Assembly: GCF_005280735.1 (NCBI RefSeq)
Contig: NZ_CP040078.1
Location: 1,302,001-1,366,000 of the forward strand
Direction: 5' to 3'
Origin: Trinickia violacea
Lineage (GTDB): Bacteria > Pseudomonadota > Gammaproteobacteria > Burkholderiales > Burkholderiaceae
Length of the DNA stretch: 64,000 bases
Part shown: positions 8,627 to 16,763 of the stretch, in pieces
Layout of the letters: every line of letters starts with the position of its first letter
How positions within the stretch are numbered: position 1 is the first letter of the stretch
Notes under the pieces: generated by a model
Seen by the model: only the letters and a program-made list of their open reading frames with translations
The model's database searches: none
Told to the model about the DNA's origin: nothing
Made by a program: the position numbers and the translations under genes

Positions 8627-8656
8627 GCGCACTGTCGCGCGCCAGTTTTCGTTCGA

Positions 8657-8694
8657 TAGGGCCTGGTCACGCCAATTGGCGTGACCAGGCCCTA
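8657..8694. repeat. 38-bp perfect palindrome
   Basis: The arms TAGGGCCTGGTCACGCC and GGCGTGACCAGGCCCTA flank a self-complementary AATT, so the whole 38 bp reads identically on both strands. It lies 31 bp after the ohrR stop. There is no T-run on either side, so it is not a textbook intrinsic terminator. It may act as an mRNA-stabilising hairpin or be a REP-like element. Confidence 0.75.
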
Positions 8695-8784
8695 GCTATC
8701 TGTCGGAGCGATTGCTGCTATCTCAACAAATCGTTTCAAATGCCGGGTTCGATGCATCAGTATTGTCGGACGGGCATTCAATCA

Positions 8785-8802
8785 GAGATAGCGATCTATC
8801 TC
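8785..8802. promoter_or_regulatory. Dyad operator upstream of nitronate monooxygenase gene
   Basis: GAGATAG-CGAT-CTATCTC is a perfect 7-bp dyad ending 18 bp before the ATG at 8821. The position between promoter and ribosome binding site (GGAG at 8811) suits a repressor site. It does not resemble the OhrR dyad, so another regulator may be involved. Confidence 0.4.
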
Positions 8803-8820
8803 GACGATTAGGAGACGAAG

Positions 8821-9819
8821 ATGTTTGAGCGATACGAGCAGCTCGCACGGCAACTCGGCGTTGAACATCCGGTATTGCTTGCGCCGATGGATCTGGTCGC
8901 AGGCGGCCGGCTTGCCGCCGCTGTCACGAGGGCAGGGGGCTTTGGCATGATCGGCGGCGGCTACGGCAACGAGGCGTGGCTGCGCGAGCAGTTTGCCGCG
9001 GCGCAAGGCGCGCGGGTCGGCGTGGGGTTCATTACGTGGAGCCTGTCGCGCCAGCCGCATCTGATCGACGTCTGCCTCGAACACGAACCGGCCGCAATCA
9101 TGTTCTCTTTCGGCGATGCCAGCGAGCATATCGCGAAGACGAAGAAGGCCGGCATTCTCACGATCTGCCAGGTTCAAACCGCCGCCATGGCGCGCGAAGC
9201 CGTGGACTACGGCGCGGACATCATCGTCGCGCAGGGCGCCGAAGCCGGCGGCCACGGCATTGCGTGCGGCACGATTTCGCTCGTTCCCGCTACCGTCGAC
9301 GCAGTCGGCGACAAAGTGCCAGTCGTCGCCGCCGGCGGCATCGCGGATGGCCGGGGCTTCGCGGCGGCGCTCGCGCTCGGCGCTGCGGGCATCGCGATGG
9401 GAACCCGTTTCTATGCGAGCGAGGAAGCGCTCGGCGACGACGATGCCAAGCGGCGCATCGTCGCGTGCCGTGGCGGCGAGGAAACCCTACGAGGCATTCT
9501 GTTCGACATGGCCCGCAACAACGTATGGCCGTCGCCGTATTCGGGCCGCGTGCTGCGCAACGCGTTTTCGGACAAGTGGTATGGGCGCGAGCGTGAGCTG
9601 CTGCAGCAATTGCATGTCGAACAACCTCGCTACCAGGAAGCTCGCGCCAATCATCGTTACGACACGGCTGCCGTGATCGCCGGCGAGTCCGCGGGATTGA
9701 TCCATGAGGTCTTGCCGGCCAAGACGATCGTCATGAATGTCGTCGAGGAAATGCGCGACATTCTTGGCTATTCCTCGTCCAAGGTGTCCAAGCCATCCAC
9801 GCAGCGGCATGAGGCTTAA
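8821..9819 (+). CDS. NAD(P)H-dependent flavin oxidoreductase / nitronate monooxygenase
   Basis: A 332-residue FMN-binding TIM-barrel protein of the 2-nitropropane dioxygenase family, which oxidises alkyl nitronates. The visible family signatures are APMDLVAGGRLAAAV near the N-terminus, the catalytic-His loop QGAEAGGHG (H145) and the phosphate-binding VVAAGGIADGRG plus GAAGIAMGTRF. GGAG lies 7 bp before the ATG. It separates ohrR from ohr and is followed by a PrpD remnant. A second, distinct paralogue lies at 37794. The physiological substrate could be the toxin propionate 3-nitronate, but this is unproven. Confidence 0.9.
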   Translation: MFERYEQLARQLGVEHPVLLAPMDLVAGGRLAAAVTRAGGFGMIGGGYGNEAWLREQFAAAQGARVGVGFITWSLSRQPHLIDVCLEHEPAAIMFSFGDASEHIAKTKKAGILTICQVQTAAMAREAVDYGADIIVAQGAEAGGHGIACGTISLVPATVDAVGDKVPVVAAGGIADGRGFAAALALGAAGIAMGTRFYASEEALGDDDAKRRIVACRGGEETLRGILFDMARNNVWPSPYSGRVLRNAFSDKWYGRERELLQQLHVEQPRYQEARANHRYDTAAVIAGESAGLIHEVLPAKTIVMNVVEEMRDILGYSSSKVSKPSTQRHEA

Positions 9820-9822
9820 CCC

Positions 9823-10126
9823 GTGAGCACACCCACGACCGCGCAGCGTATCGGCAAGTTTGCCTACGACGCGCACGCCACGCATCTCACGCCACATGCG
9901 CGCGACGTCTTCAAGCGGAACATCCTCGATAGCCTCGGGTGCGCGATCGCCGCATTGCCCGGCACGACGCGAACAGCGCATCAGGGATATCATCCAGGTC
10001 ACGCACGATTCGATCGGATCGGACCCGAAGATCATCAATGTCATCGTGCGTGAACATCCGGCTGAAAGTATCAGCGTTTCCAGCCGCATCAACGGCGAGG
10101 ACTTCAGGAAGGTAAAGACGAACTGA
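9823..10126 (+). pseudogene. Decayed fusion: MmgE/PrpD N-terminus joined out of frame to a tautomerase C-terminus
   Basis: From the GTG at 9823 about 48 codons read like the start of an MmgE/PrpD protein (FKRNILDSLGCAIAALPG). Right after base 9972 the similarity moves to another frame: REQRIRDIIQVTHDSIG continues through EHPAESISVS to a stop at 10126, resembling the C-terminal half of a 4-oxalocrotonate tautomerase-like protein. The middle and end of prpD and the N-terminal Pro half of the tautomerase are missing. A deletion joining two genes best explains this. No functional product is expected. Confidence 0.65.
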
Positions 10127-10160
10127 TTGCGCGGCTGGATGTCAACCCGAGTCCTTGAAC

Positions 10161-10196
10161 TTTTAGGCGCCTTTCGGCAGTGCGGGGTGCCTAAAA
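10161..10196 (+). promoter_or_regulatory. Leader hairpin upstream of ohr
   Basis: TTTTAGGCGCC and GGTGCCTAAAA are inverted repeats with one mismatch and a 14-base loop, ending 20 bases before the ohr ATG and just before the AAAGGAG ribosome binding site. It could be the terminator of the decayed upstream unit, an operator, or a 5'-UTR structure. It is not the TGCGA dyad found at ohrR. Confidence 0.4.
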
Positions 10197-10216
10197 CACC
10201 TTTAAAGGAGTGTGTA

Positions 10217-10642
10217 ATGTCGATCGAACAGGTTCTCTACCGAGCTCAGGCGCAAGTCACCGGCGGCCGCGACGGCCGCGCAGTGGTCCCCGACAGCAAG
10301 CTCGATCTGCACCTGACCACGCCGAAGGAACTGGGCGGAAAGGGCGGCGATGGCACGAATCCCGAGCAGCTGTTCGCGGCCGGCTACAGCGCGTGCTTCA
10401 TCGGTGCGATGAAGTTCGTCGCCGCGCGCGATAAGATCGCGATGCCGGCGGATGCGTCGATCAACGGCAGCGTCGGCATCGGCGCGATTCCCAATGGCTT
10501 CGGCATCGAAGTCGAGCTCAAGATCTCGCTGCCCGGCATGCCGCGCGATGCCGCCCAGGACTTGATCAACAAGGCGCATGTCGTGTGCCCGTATTCGAAC
10601 GCGACGCGCAACAACATCGACGTGACGCTGACGCTCGTTTAA
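10217..10642 (+). CDS. ohr: Organic hydroperoxide resistance protein Ohr
   Basis: A 141-residue Ohr/OsmC-fold peroxidase that reduces organic hydroperoxides with a cysteine pair and lipoylated reductant. C60 lies in QLFAAGYSACF and C124 in HVVCPYSNATR, the two strictly conserved Ohr contexts; the family Arg is probably R21. Full family length. AAAGGAG precedes the ATG. It is read in the same direction as the peroxide sensor gene at 8165, but with 1.6 kb of other DNA between them. Confidence 0.95.
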   Translation: MSIEQVLYRAQAQVTGGRDGRAVVPDSKLDLHLTTPKELGGKGGDGTNPEQLFAAGYSACFIGAMKFVAARDKIAMPADASINGSVGIGAIPNGFGIEVELKISLPGMPRDAAQDLINKAHVVCPYSNATRNNIDVTLTLV

Positions 10643-10788
10643 GCCGCTCGTCCAAGCCAACTTCCTGCTTTATCCGCAGCTGGCCGCCTTTCCCATAGGC
10701 GGCCGGCGCATGTCTCCGGCCAATGCCTGATTTCGCTTTGGTGTAGCATGAGCGTCATACTTGCGCTGACTGCATCGAGGTGCGAAGC

Positions 10789-11676
10789 ATGGATGTTGCC
10801 GACCTCAAGGTATTCGAGGCAGTGGCCCGTCATGGAAGCATGAACCGCGCGGCCACGGAACTGCATACCGTTCAATCGAACGTCACCGCTCGAATCCGAT
10901 CCTTGGAAAGAGAGGTCGGCGTGGCGCTTTTTCAGCGCCACGTGCGTGGCGTGAGCCTGACGCCGGCGGGGCAGCGGATGCTGCCCTACGCGGCGCGTAT
11001 CGCGAAGCTCGTGGCGGACGCCAAGCTCGCCGCGCTCGACGACGGCCCACCCAGCGGCGCGCTCATATTGGGCACCCTCGAAACCACGGCGGCGCTGCGC
11101 TTGTCTCCCATCCTCAGCAATTTCGCGAGAATGCATCCGCAGGTGCAGTTGTCACTGACCACCGGCACGAGTTGCAGCCTGACGTCGGATGTCGCCGAGT
11201 GCCGGCTCGACGGCGCATTCGTAGCGGGACCGGTGGACCATCCGGACCTGCATACGGAGACGATCTTTCAAGAGGAACTGGTGCTGGTCACGCCGCGCAC
11301 CTTGCGTTCGCTGGAGTCGATCCTGTCGGTCAAAGATCTCAAGACGATCGTCTTTCGCATGGGTTGTTCCTATCGTCAGCGGCTCGAAGCCTTGCTTGCG
11401 GAAATGGGCGTCCTCACTGCGACGCCGCTCGAATTCGGCTCGCTCGACGCGATCATCGCGTGCGTGGCTGCCGGGATCGGAATCACGCTGCTGCCGCGCG
11501 GCGTGGTGGCGAATGCAGCGGCTCAAGATCTCGTCGGCATTCATCCGATCGCGCCTGAAAAGGCGCAAGTCGCAACGCTCTTCATTCGACGTCACGACGC
11601 TTACGTATCGAGCGCGATGCGCGCATTTGTCGATGTGGCGCGTTCCGAGTTCGGCCCGCGCATGGTTGCCGCTTAG
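10789..11676 (+). CDS. LysR-family transcriptional regulator
   Basis: 295 residues with an N-terminal winged HTH (about 1-60; FEAVARHGSMNRAATELHTVQSNVTARI) and a substrate-binding domain (about 90-290). GAGGTG precedes the ATG at 10789; an upstream in-frame GTG at 10780 is less likely. The effector domain motif LTTGTSCSLTSDV closely matches the LysR at 35884 (SIGTSCSLIDDV), so the two are paralogues of one subfamily. It lies upstream of, and in the same direction as, the MdtG-like transporter, a possible target. Confidence 0.9.
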   Translation: MDVADLKVFEAVARHGSMNRAATELHTVQSNVTARIRSLEREVGVALFQRHVRGVSLTPAGQRMLPYAARIAKLVADAKLAALDDGPPSGALILGTLETTAALRLSPILSNFARMHPQVQLSLTTGTSCSLTSDVAECRLDGAFVAGPVDHPDLHTETIFQEELVLVTPRTLRSLESILSVKDLKTIVFRMGCSYRQRLEALLAEMGVLTATPLEFGSLDAIIACVAAGIGITLLPRGVVANAAAQDLVGIHPIAPEKAQVATLFIRRHDAYVSSAMRAFVDVARSEFGPRMVAA

Positions 11677-11815
11677 CCCTCGCGAATTCTTCCGTCTCGT
11701 CCATTCAGATTGACCCGAACCAGGAAAAGCACTTGTTCCCGGCGGGTAACGATTTCCTTGCATGCCGCCCCTAGAATGATCGTCAATGATTGTTCTAGCG
11801 AGACTCGCAACTGCC

Positions 11816-13093
11816 ATGGAAAACGCCACCACCGCCCTCCCGCGATCGGCAGCGCCGCATGCCGAGAAGGTCACTTACGCGGCGCGCAATGCGCCGTATT
11901 GGCGACGGAATCTGATTGTCTGTGTGTTCGGCTCCTTTACGACGCTGGTCAGCTTGAGCATGCTGTTGCCGTTTTTGCCGCTCTATGTGCAGCAGCTCGG
12001 CGTCACCTCGACATCCGCGGTCGTGCAATGGTCGGGCGTGGCGTTTGGTGTGACGTTCCTGGGCACGGCGCTCACCGCGCCGATCTGGGGGCAATTGGCC
12101 GACCGCTATGGACGCAAGCCGATGCTGGTTCGCGCAGCGGTCGGCATGGCCGTCGTCATGTCGACGATCGGTCTCGCGCACAACGTCTACGAGCTCGTGG
12201 CGCTGCGATTCGCGGCCGGCTTGATCGGCGGATACGCATCGGCCTCGATCGTGATGATCGGTACGCAGGCGCCCCCCGAGCGGTCGGGCTGGGCGCTGGG
12301 CGTGCTTTCGACGGGCGTGCTGGCCGGCAATCTCGTCGGCCCGCTCATCGGCGGCGTGCTGCCGAATCTGATCGGCATTCGCGGCGCCTTCTTTGCCGCA
12401 GGCGGAATGATCGCGGTGGCCGCGATCCTGACGATCGCGCTGGTTCGCGAAGACTTCAGCTTGCGGCCGGAGCTCAAGGCCAAGCAAGCTCAGGCGGCTG
12501 CATCCGGCGGCAAGCGCAATTACCCTGCGCTCGCCGCGCTGCTCGTCACGGCAACGATGGTGCTGCTGTCGAACATGTCGATCGAGCCGATCATCACGGT
12601 CTATATCGGTCAGTTGGGCGTGGCGCATAACCGGCTGGCCACCATTGCGGGCATCGTGATGGCGTGCTCCGCATTCGGCAGCATGTTGATGGCGGCGCGG
12701 CTCGGCGCGCTGGCCGATCGTATCGGCGGCTGGAACGTCATCATCGGCTGTCTCGTCGCGACGGGTCTCGTGATGATCCCGCAGGCATTCGTGACCGAAT
12801 GGTGGCAGCTCGCGGCGCTGCGCGGGTTGATGGGCATGACGCTGGCGGGCCTGTTGCCGTCCATCGCCAAGCTCGTGCGCCATGCCGTGCACGAGCGCGA
12901 ATCGGGAAAGATGCTGGGCTATCTGCAGTCGTCGCAATACGCCGGGCAGGTGATCGGCCCGCTGATCGGCGGGGCGATCGGCGTGCATTTCGGCATGCGC
13001 TATGTGTTCTTCGTGACAGGTGCGCTCTTGGTCGCCTGCGCCGTGCTCGACAAGTGGGCCAAGCAAAAAGCGGAGACGACGACGGCGGCTTGA
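11816..13093 (+). CDS. MFS multidrug transporter, MdtG-like
   Basis: A 425-residue, 12-helix drug:proton antiporter of the DHA1 group. The sequence follows E. coli MdtG closely in the first half: WRRNLIVCVFGSF, LPFLPLYVQQLGV, motif A GQLADRYGRKPML, then SGWALGVLSTG and GPLIGG. An internal duplication of the GPLIGG motif appears near residue 385. The start is placed at the ATG at 11816; an in-frame ATG at 11786 would add ten residues and neither has a strong ribosome binding site. It follows a LysR gene and ends at a bidirectional hairpin terminator. Confidence 0.88.
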   Translation: MENATTALPRSAAPHAEKVTYAARNAPYWRRNLIVCVFGSFTTLVSLSMLLPFLPLYVQQLGVTSTSAVVQWSGVAFGVTFLGTALTAPIWGQLADRYGRKPMLVRAAVGMAVVMSTIGLAHNVYELVALRFAAGLIGGYASASIVMIGTQAPPERSGWALGVLSTGVLAGNLVGPLIGGVLPNLIGIRGAFFAAGGMIAVAAILTIALVREDFSLRPELKAKQAQAAASGGKRNYPALAALLVTATMVLLSNMSIEPIITVYIGQLGVAHNRLATIAGIVMACSAFGSMLMAARLGALADRIGGWNVIIGCLVATGLVMIPQAFVTEWWQLAALRGLMGMTLAGLLPSIAKLVRHAVHERESGKMLGYLQSSQYAGQVIGPLIGGAIGVHFGMRYVFFVTGALLVACAVLDKWAKQKAETTTAA

Positions 13094-13130
13094 ACGCCTG
13101 CTTGAACGCCTGCCTGATGCTTCGAATTCG

Positions 13131-13179
13131 ATCGCCCCGCCTTGACGCTGCTGGACATCAGCCGTCAAGGCGGGGCGAT
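13131..13179. terminator. Hairpin between convergent MFS and LysR genes
   Basis: Perfect 17-bp arms (ATCGCCCCGCCTTGACG and its complement) with a 15-base loop lie between the convergent stops at 13093 and 13293. There is no clear T-run. The position suits a shared bidirectional terminator. Confidence 0.6.
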
Positions 13180-13292
13180 GCGTTTATCGGGGAAGCGCTT
13201 CGCTCGTTGCCTGCGCGTCGAGTGCGCAAAGCACGGCGAGGGCGCCGTCTCGCGACGGGCGCCCTCGCTGGCAAGGCAGGGTCTTGCGGCGA

Positions 13293-14270
13293 TCAGGCGG
13301 CGACGAGCTCGGCGGCCTTGCGCCGGCGTGTCTCGGGTGCCGCTGCGATCGATTCCGCGCGGGCAGTGGCGCTATCTCGGCGGAAGAACTCGGTGCAAAA
13401 ATCCACGAAGGTCCTGAACCGTGCCGGGAGCAGCTCTCGATGCGAATAGAACAAACAGATTTCGACATTGCCGTCCGATGTCGAGCAGCCGGGCAACACC
13501 GGGACCAAACGGCCCATCGCAACGTCTTCGCGGACCATTGCTTCAGGCAGCTCCGCGATACCGGTGCCCGTCAGTGCTGCCGCGCGCAGGAGCACTTCGT
13601 TGCCGTCCATCGATGACATCGGAATGACCTTCACCGGCTCGCTGTTTTCAAGCAGCTCGATGAAGTGGGTGCCGCGCTGCCGCGATTGAGGCGGCAGCAA
13701 CAAGAAATGCGCGGAGAGATCGGCTGCGCGTGCCGGTTTGCCGTACTTGCCGAGATAGCCAGGAGCGGCGACCAGCACCCTCGCGGACTTCGACAAGGTT
13801 CTGCGGATCACGGCCGATTGCTCCACTTGGTGGGGCGGGAGAATTGCCATGTCGAAGTGTCCGGCGTAGAGATTGACCGCCCCCTCTTGCACGGAAACCA
13901 TGACGTTCACATTGGGCGCAATCGCTCGATAGTTCGACAAAAACTTCGAGAACGTCTCGCTGACCAGCATGGGGTGGACCACGAGGCGCAGCTTGCCGCT
14001 ATCGACCTCCCGTTCCTGCGTGATCCGGCGGTTCGCCTCATCGAGTTCTTCGAGCAGCCGGCAGCAGCTCAGGTAATACGATTGCGCTTCCTCGGTCAGC
14101 GTGACCGAACGCGTCGTGCGGTGAAGCACGCGGGTTTGGATGGCGGCTTCGAGCTTGGCGATGGCTTTCGAAATGGACCCGGTCGTGACGCCCAGCGAGG
14201 CGGCCGCCTTACTGAAGCTGCGGAGCCTCGCTGCGGTGACGAACGCTCTCAATACGTAAAGCTGGTCCAT
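13293..14270 (-). CDS. LysR-family transcriptional regulator
   Basis: 325 residues: HTH at about 1-60 (LRAFVTAARLRSFSKAAASLGVTTGSISKAI) and a substrate-binding domain at about 90-295, then a basic C-terminal tail (ETRRRKAAELVAA). It starts with an ATG at 14270. It stands alone, convergent with the MFS gene, with a 370-bp upstream gap containing a 9-bp dyad. No obvious metabolic target is adjacent, so it may act on a distant gene or itself. Confidence 0.9.
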   Translation of the reverse strand: MDQLYVLRAFVTAARLRSFSKAAASLGVTTGSISKAIAKLEAAIQTRVLHRTTRSVTLTEEAQSYYLSCCRLLEELDEANRRITQEREVDSGKLRLVVHPMLVSETFSKFLSNYRAIAPNVNVMVSVQEGAVNLYAGHFDMAILPPHQVEQSAVIRRTLSKSARVLVAAPGYLGKYGKPARAADLSAHFLLLPPQSRQRGTHFIELLENSEPVKVIPMSSMDGNEVLLRAAALTGTGIAELPEAMVREDVAMGRLVPVLPGCSTSDGNVEICLFYSHRELLPARFRTFVDFCTEFFRRDSATARAESIAAAPETRRRKAAELVAA

Positions 14271-14359
14271 CTCTCACCTCGACTTCGATTGTTGCCTGAC
14301 TGAGATGGAATCACTTTAGCAACACATGGGGAGGTGAATGCGCGGTTTGTTTCGATAGG

Positions 14360-14380
14360 GCTATCACTGGAAGTGATAGC
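14360..14380. promoter_or_regulatory. 9-bp dyad between divergent LysR and small secreted protein genes
   Basis: GCTATCACT-GGA-AGTGATAGC is a perfect 9-bp inverted repeat in the 14271-14641 gap, about 90 bp upstream of the LysR start. It is a candidate operator. The rest of the gap holds no gene I can support. Confidence 0.45.
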
Positions 14381-14641
14381 GGTTGGCCGTAGTCTTTCTA
14401 ATCGTGTATGTAACGCAGCCGTGAGGGACCGTCAACGGCATTCACGTGATCGGCTGTGTGTGGCAGCAACATGGCACGGAAGTGACAGATGATTCGGATA
14501 ACGAATTTCTGCCGAAGCAGAAGAGTTCGGTAAAGAGATTTTTGAGTGTTTGGGGCTTAATCCTGGGGAAAACCCTAACTAGAATCCAATCACCGCCGCA
14601 GAAACCGATTCGCGGCACAACTTGGATTCTTGGAGAAAGTC

Positions 14642-14896
14642 ATGAAATCACTCATCGCCTCTGTTGCTATCGCTGCCGCTTGCTCGCTTTCCGCAACGGC
14701 GTTTGCACAATCGAACGGATCGGATAACGGTTCGCAAGCGCTGACTGTGGCAGCACAGACGGCATCCGCAAGGAGCGAAGGCCAAAGCGGCCATCGTTGG
14801 AGTTCGTTCCTGCGTCACGGCGCAAATCGAAATGCGGTTCGCGGCGATGAATGCGTTGGCCCGGCCGGCTTCTGCAACCGGTATTTCGGTAGCTAA
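14642..14896 (+). CDS. Small secreted protein, 84 aa
   Basis: The ATG follows TTGGAGAAAGTC. The first 22 residues (MKSLIASVAIAAACSLSATA) form a clear signal peptide ending in FAQ, as in DUF4148 proteins. The mature part (SNGSDNGSQALTVAAQTASA and on) lacks the DUF4148 TRAQVRAEL hallmark, so it is either a divergent relative or a frame-disrupted member. It contains two Cys (DECVGPAGFCNRY) near the C-terminus that could form a disulfide. Function unknown. Confidence 0.55.
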   Translation: MKSLIASVAIAAACSLSATAFAQSNGSDNGSQALTVAAQTASARSEGQSGHRWSSFLRHGANRNAVRGDECVGPAGFCNRYFGS

Positions 14897-14940
14897 TTTG
14901 GCGCCTAATTTTCCGGTCCACTGCGCCTCAAGCCCAAAAT

Positions 14941-16707
14941 TTAAGCAGGAGACCTATCCAAGGCAAGATGCGGAACGTGCACCGACAGCAAGGTCTTATC
15001 GGCCGTGCGCTGAATGTCGAACGTTCCGCCGAGGCGCCGTGCCCGGTTCCGCATGCTGCGCATCCCGGTGCCGTGAGGCAGTCCGGTGCTGAAGGCATTC
15101 AGGCCGATGCCGTCATCTTCCACCACGAGCCGGAGTCCGTTTTCGTCGCGGCACACGGCAATGCTCACGTGCTGCGCGCGGCTGTGCTTGAGCACGTTCG
15201 TCAGGGCTTCCTGCACGATCCGCATGATGTCGAGCGTCTGCGAGGCCCGCAGATAGCAGTTTTCCACGCCGCTGATTTGCCATCGGCACTCGATATCCTG
15301 GTTTTCGAGCAGGCGGGTCAGGCGGTGCCGCAGCGGACCGATTTGCTGAGCGAGCGAATGTTCGCCGACGTTTTCGCTCGAGGCCGTATCGATGATGATG
15401 CGCAGGTCGTCGCGCAGCTCCTTGAGAATCGACAGAAAACGCTGCGGCGGCATCGCATGGGGCGCTAGCTCGAGCGTGGTGATGCTGCTGACGAGCATGC
15501 CGCCGAGCCCGTCGTGCAGGTCGTGCGCGAGATTGAGCCGGGCGTTCAGATGGGCGTTGGCCACCTCGAGTTCGTGTTGTTTTCCCAACGTCGATGCCAA
15601 CTCGGCTTTCGCATCCGCGATGCCTACGACCAGGTCTTGATTGAATCGCTCGATGCGCCGGAGGTTCGAAACGAATCGCCAGCCCAGCACCAGCGCCATG
15701 CCGATCGTCAGGAACTGGGAAGTGAAGGGCGTGTAGTAGTGGTTGTCGGTGAGCACGCCGATGAACGAGAGCAAGTCGTGTATCGACGCCGTGATGTAGG
15801 TCACGATGCACAAGGACAGCATGCGGTGCTCGGTACGTCCCGCGCGCCATGCGAAATAGAGAAAACCGCAGCACGTCGCGAGGAAGCCGACCTCCTGCGT
15901 AACGGCGACGACGGTCCGGGCGATCGGCACATAGCGATGAGGCACGGCCAGCAAGGCAGCCGTGCTCAGCGCGACGAGCAGCCAGGCGGCGAATTCGGCG
16001 CGCGGCAGCCGCGCATCGCAGAAGCGCACGATGAACATCGTGAAGGCGGCGCTGTAGATGCACAGTGCGATCAGCGTCGACTGTTCCCACGCATCGGTCG
16101 TCGCGAACGGCCATGGACTGCTCACGACCTGATTGAGCGCCACGACGCCCCACGCCAGGGACATCAACGTGAACCAGCCGTATGTCGCGTCTTGCCTGCG
16201 CATCAGCCACAGCGAAAGGAAGAAGCAGCCGAGCGTCGCCGTGATCGAGAGGCCGAACAGCTCCAGATCATGACGCAGCCGGTAAGCGGCGTCGTAACGC
16301 TTCTGAAGCGTCGTGGCGTCGCCGATGGTCGCCCAGCCCAGCCCCGGTTGGTATGCCGCCAGACCCGAGACCCGGAGCAACAGCGTATTGCTGCCTTCAC
16401 GGAGCAGCGATGGCGGCAGGCTTTGGTAACGCGGCGTATTCCACGTGCGCGTCAACGGCTCGACGAGTTGCGGGTCGCGCGTCAGCAGCTCGCCGTTGAG
16501 ATAGACGGCGCCCGCCATATTCAAGTAATCGAGCATGACAGCGACCGGGGCCGCAGGCTTGGGCTGCTGCCAAGTCAGCCGGTACCAGACGACGCCGTCG
16601 AATTCGGGCCAGCGTGTTGACCAGTCGTCAGGCAGCGAGACGGAGACCCATCCCGAGGCCGGCGGAGCATCGGCCAGCCATGTGGACCGCGCCGCCTCGA
16701 CGCGCAT
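14941..16707 (-). CDS. 7TM-DISM sensor histidine kinase, NarX/LuxR-system type
   Basis: A membrane kinase with an N-terminal extracytoplasmic jelly-roll domain (SLPDDW, WYRLTW, MLDYLNMAGAVYLNGELL), then seven transmembrane segments (7TM-DISM, about residues 165-375 from this start), a coiled linker, a HisKA_3 box (NLAHDLHDGLGGMLVSS) and an HATPase domain (EALTNVLKHS, EDDGIGL, GTGMRSMRNRA). The 16707 ATG is only the first canonical ATG. In frame just upstream is an export-signal-like stretch (WLLALIWALALQTGAWA), so translation probably starts earlier; the GTG at 16854 is the only canonical alternative and would overlap the regulator gene by 91 bp. Confidence 0.85.
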   Translation of the reverse strand: MRVEAARSTWLADAPPASGWVSVSLPDDWSTRWPEFDGVVWYRLTWQQPKPAAPVAVMLDYLNMAGAVYLNGELLTRDPQLVEPLTRTWNTPRYQSLPPSLLREGSNTLLLRVSGLAAYQPGLGWATIGDATTLQKRYDAAYRLRHDLELFGLSITATLGCFFLSLWLMRRQDATYGWFTLMSLAWGVVALNQVVSSPWPFATTDAWEQSTLIALCIYSAAFTMFIVRFCDARLPRAEFAAWLLVALSTAALLAVPHRYVPIARTVVAVTQEVGFLATCCGFLYFAWRAGRTEHRMLSLCIVTYITASIHDLLSFIGVLTDNHYYTPFTSQFLTIGMALVLGWRFVSNLRRIERFNQDLVVGIADAKAELASTLGKQHELEVANAHLNARLNLAHDLHDGLGGMLVSSITTLELAPHAMPPQRFLSILKELRDDLRIIIDTASSENVGEHSLAQQIGPLRHRLTRLLENQDIECRWQISGVENCYLRASQTLDIMRIVQEALTNVLKHSRAQHVSIAVCRDENGLRLVVEDDGIGLNAFSTGLPHGTGMRSMRNRARRLGGTFDIQRTADKTLLSVHVPHLALDRSPA

Positions 16708-16763
16708 GGCGCCCTGAGCCGGCTCCGCGGCCCAGGCGCCGGTTTGCAGGGCGAGCGCCCATA

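Noticed and set aside
8657..8694. Calling the 38-bp palindrome an intrinsic terminator
   Set aside because: There is no T-run on either strand.
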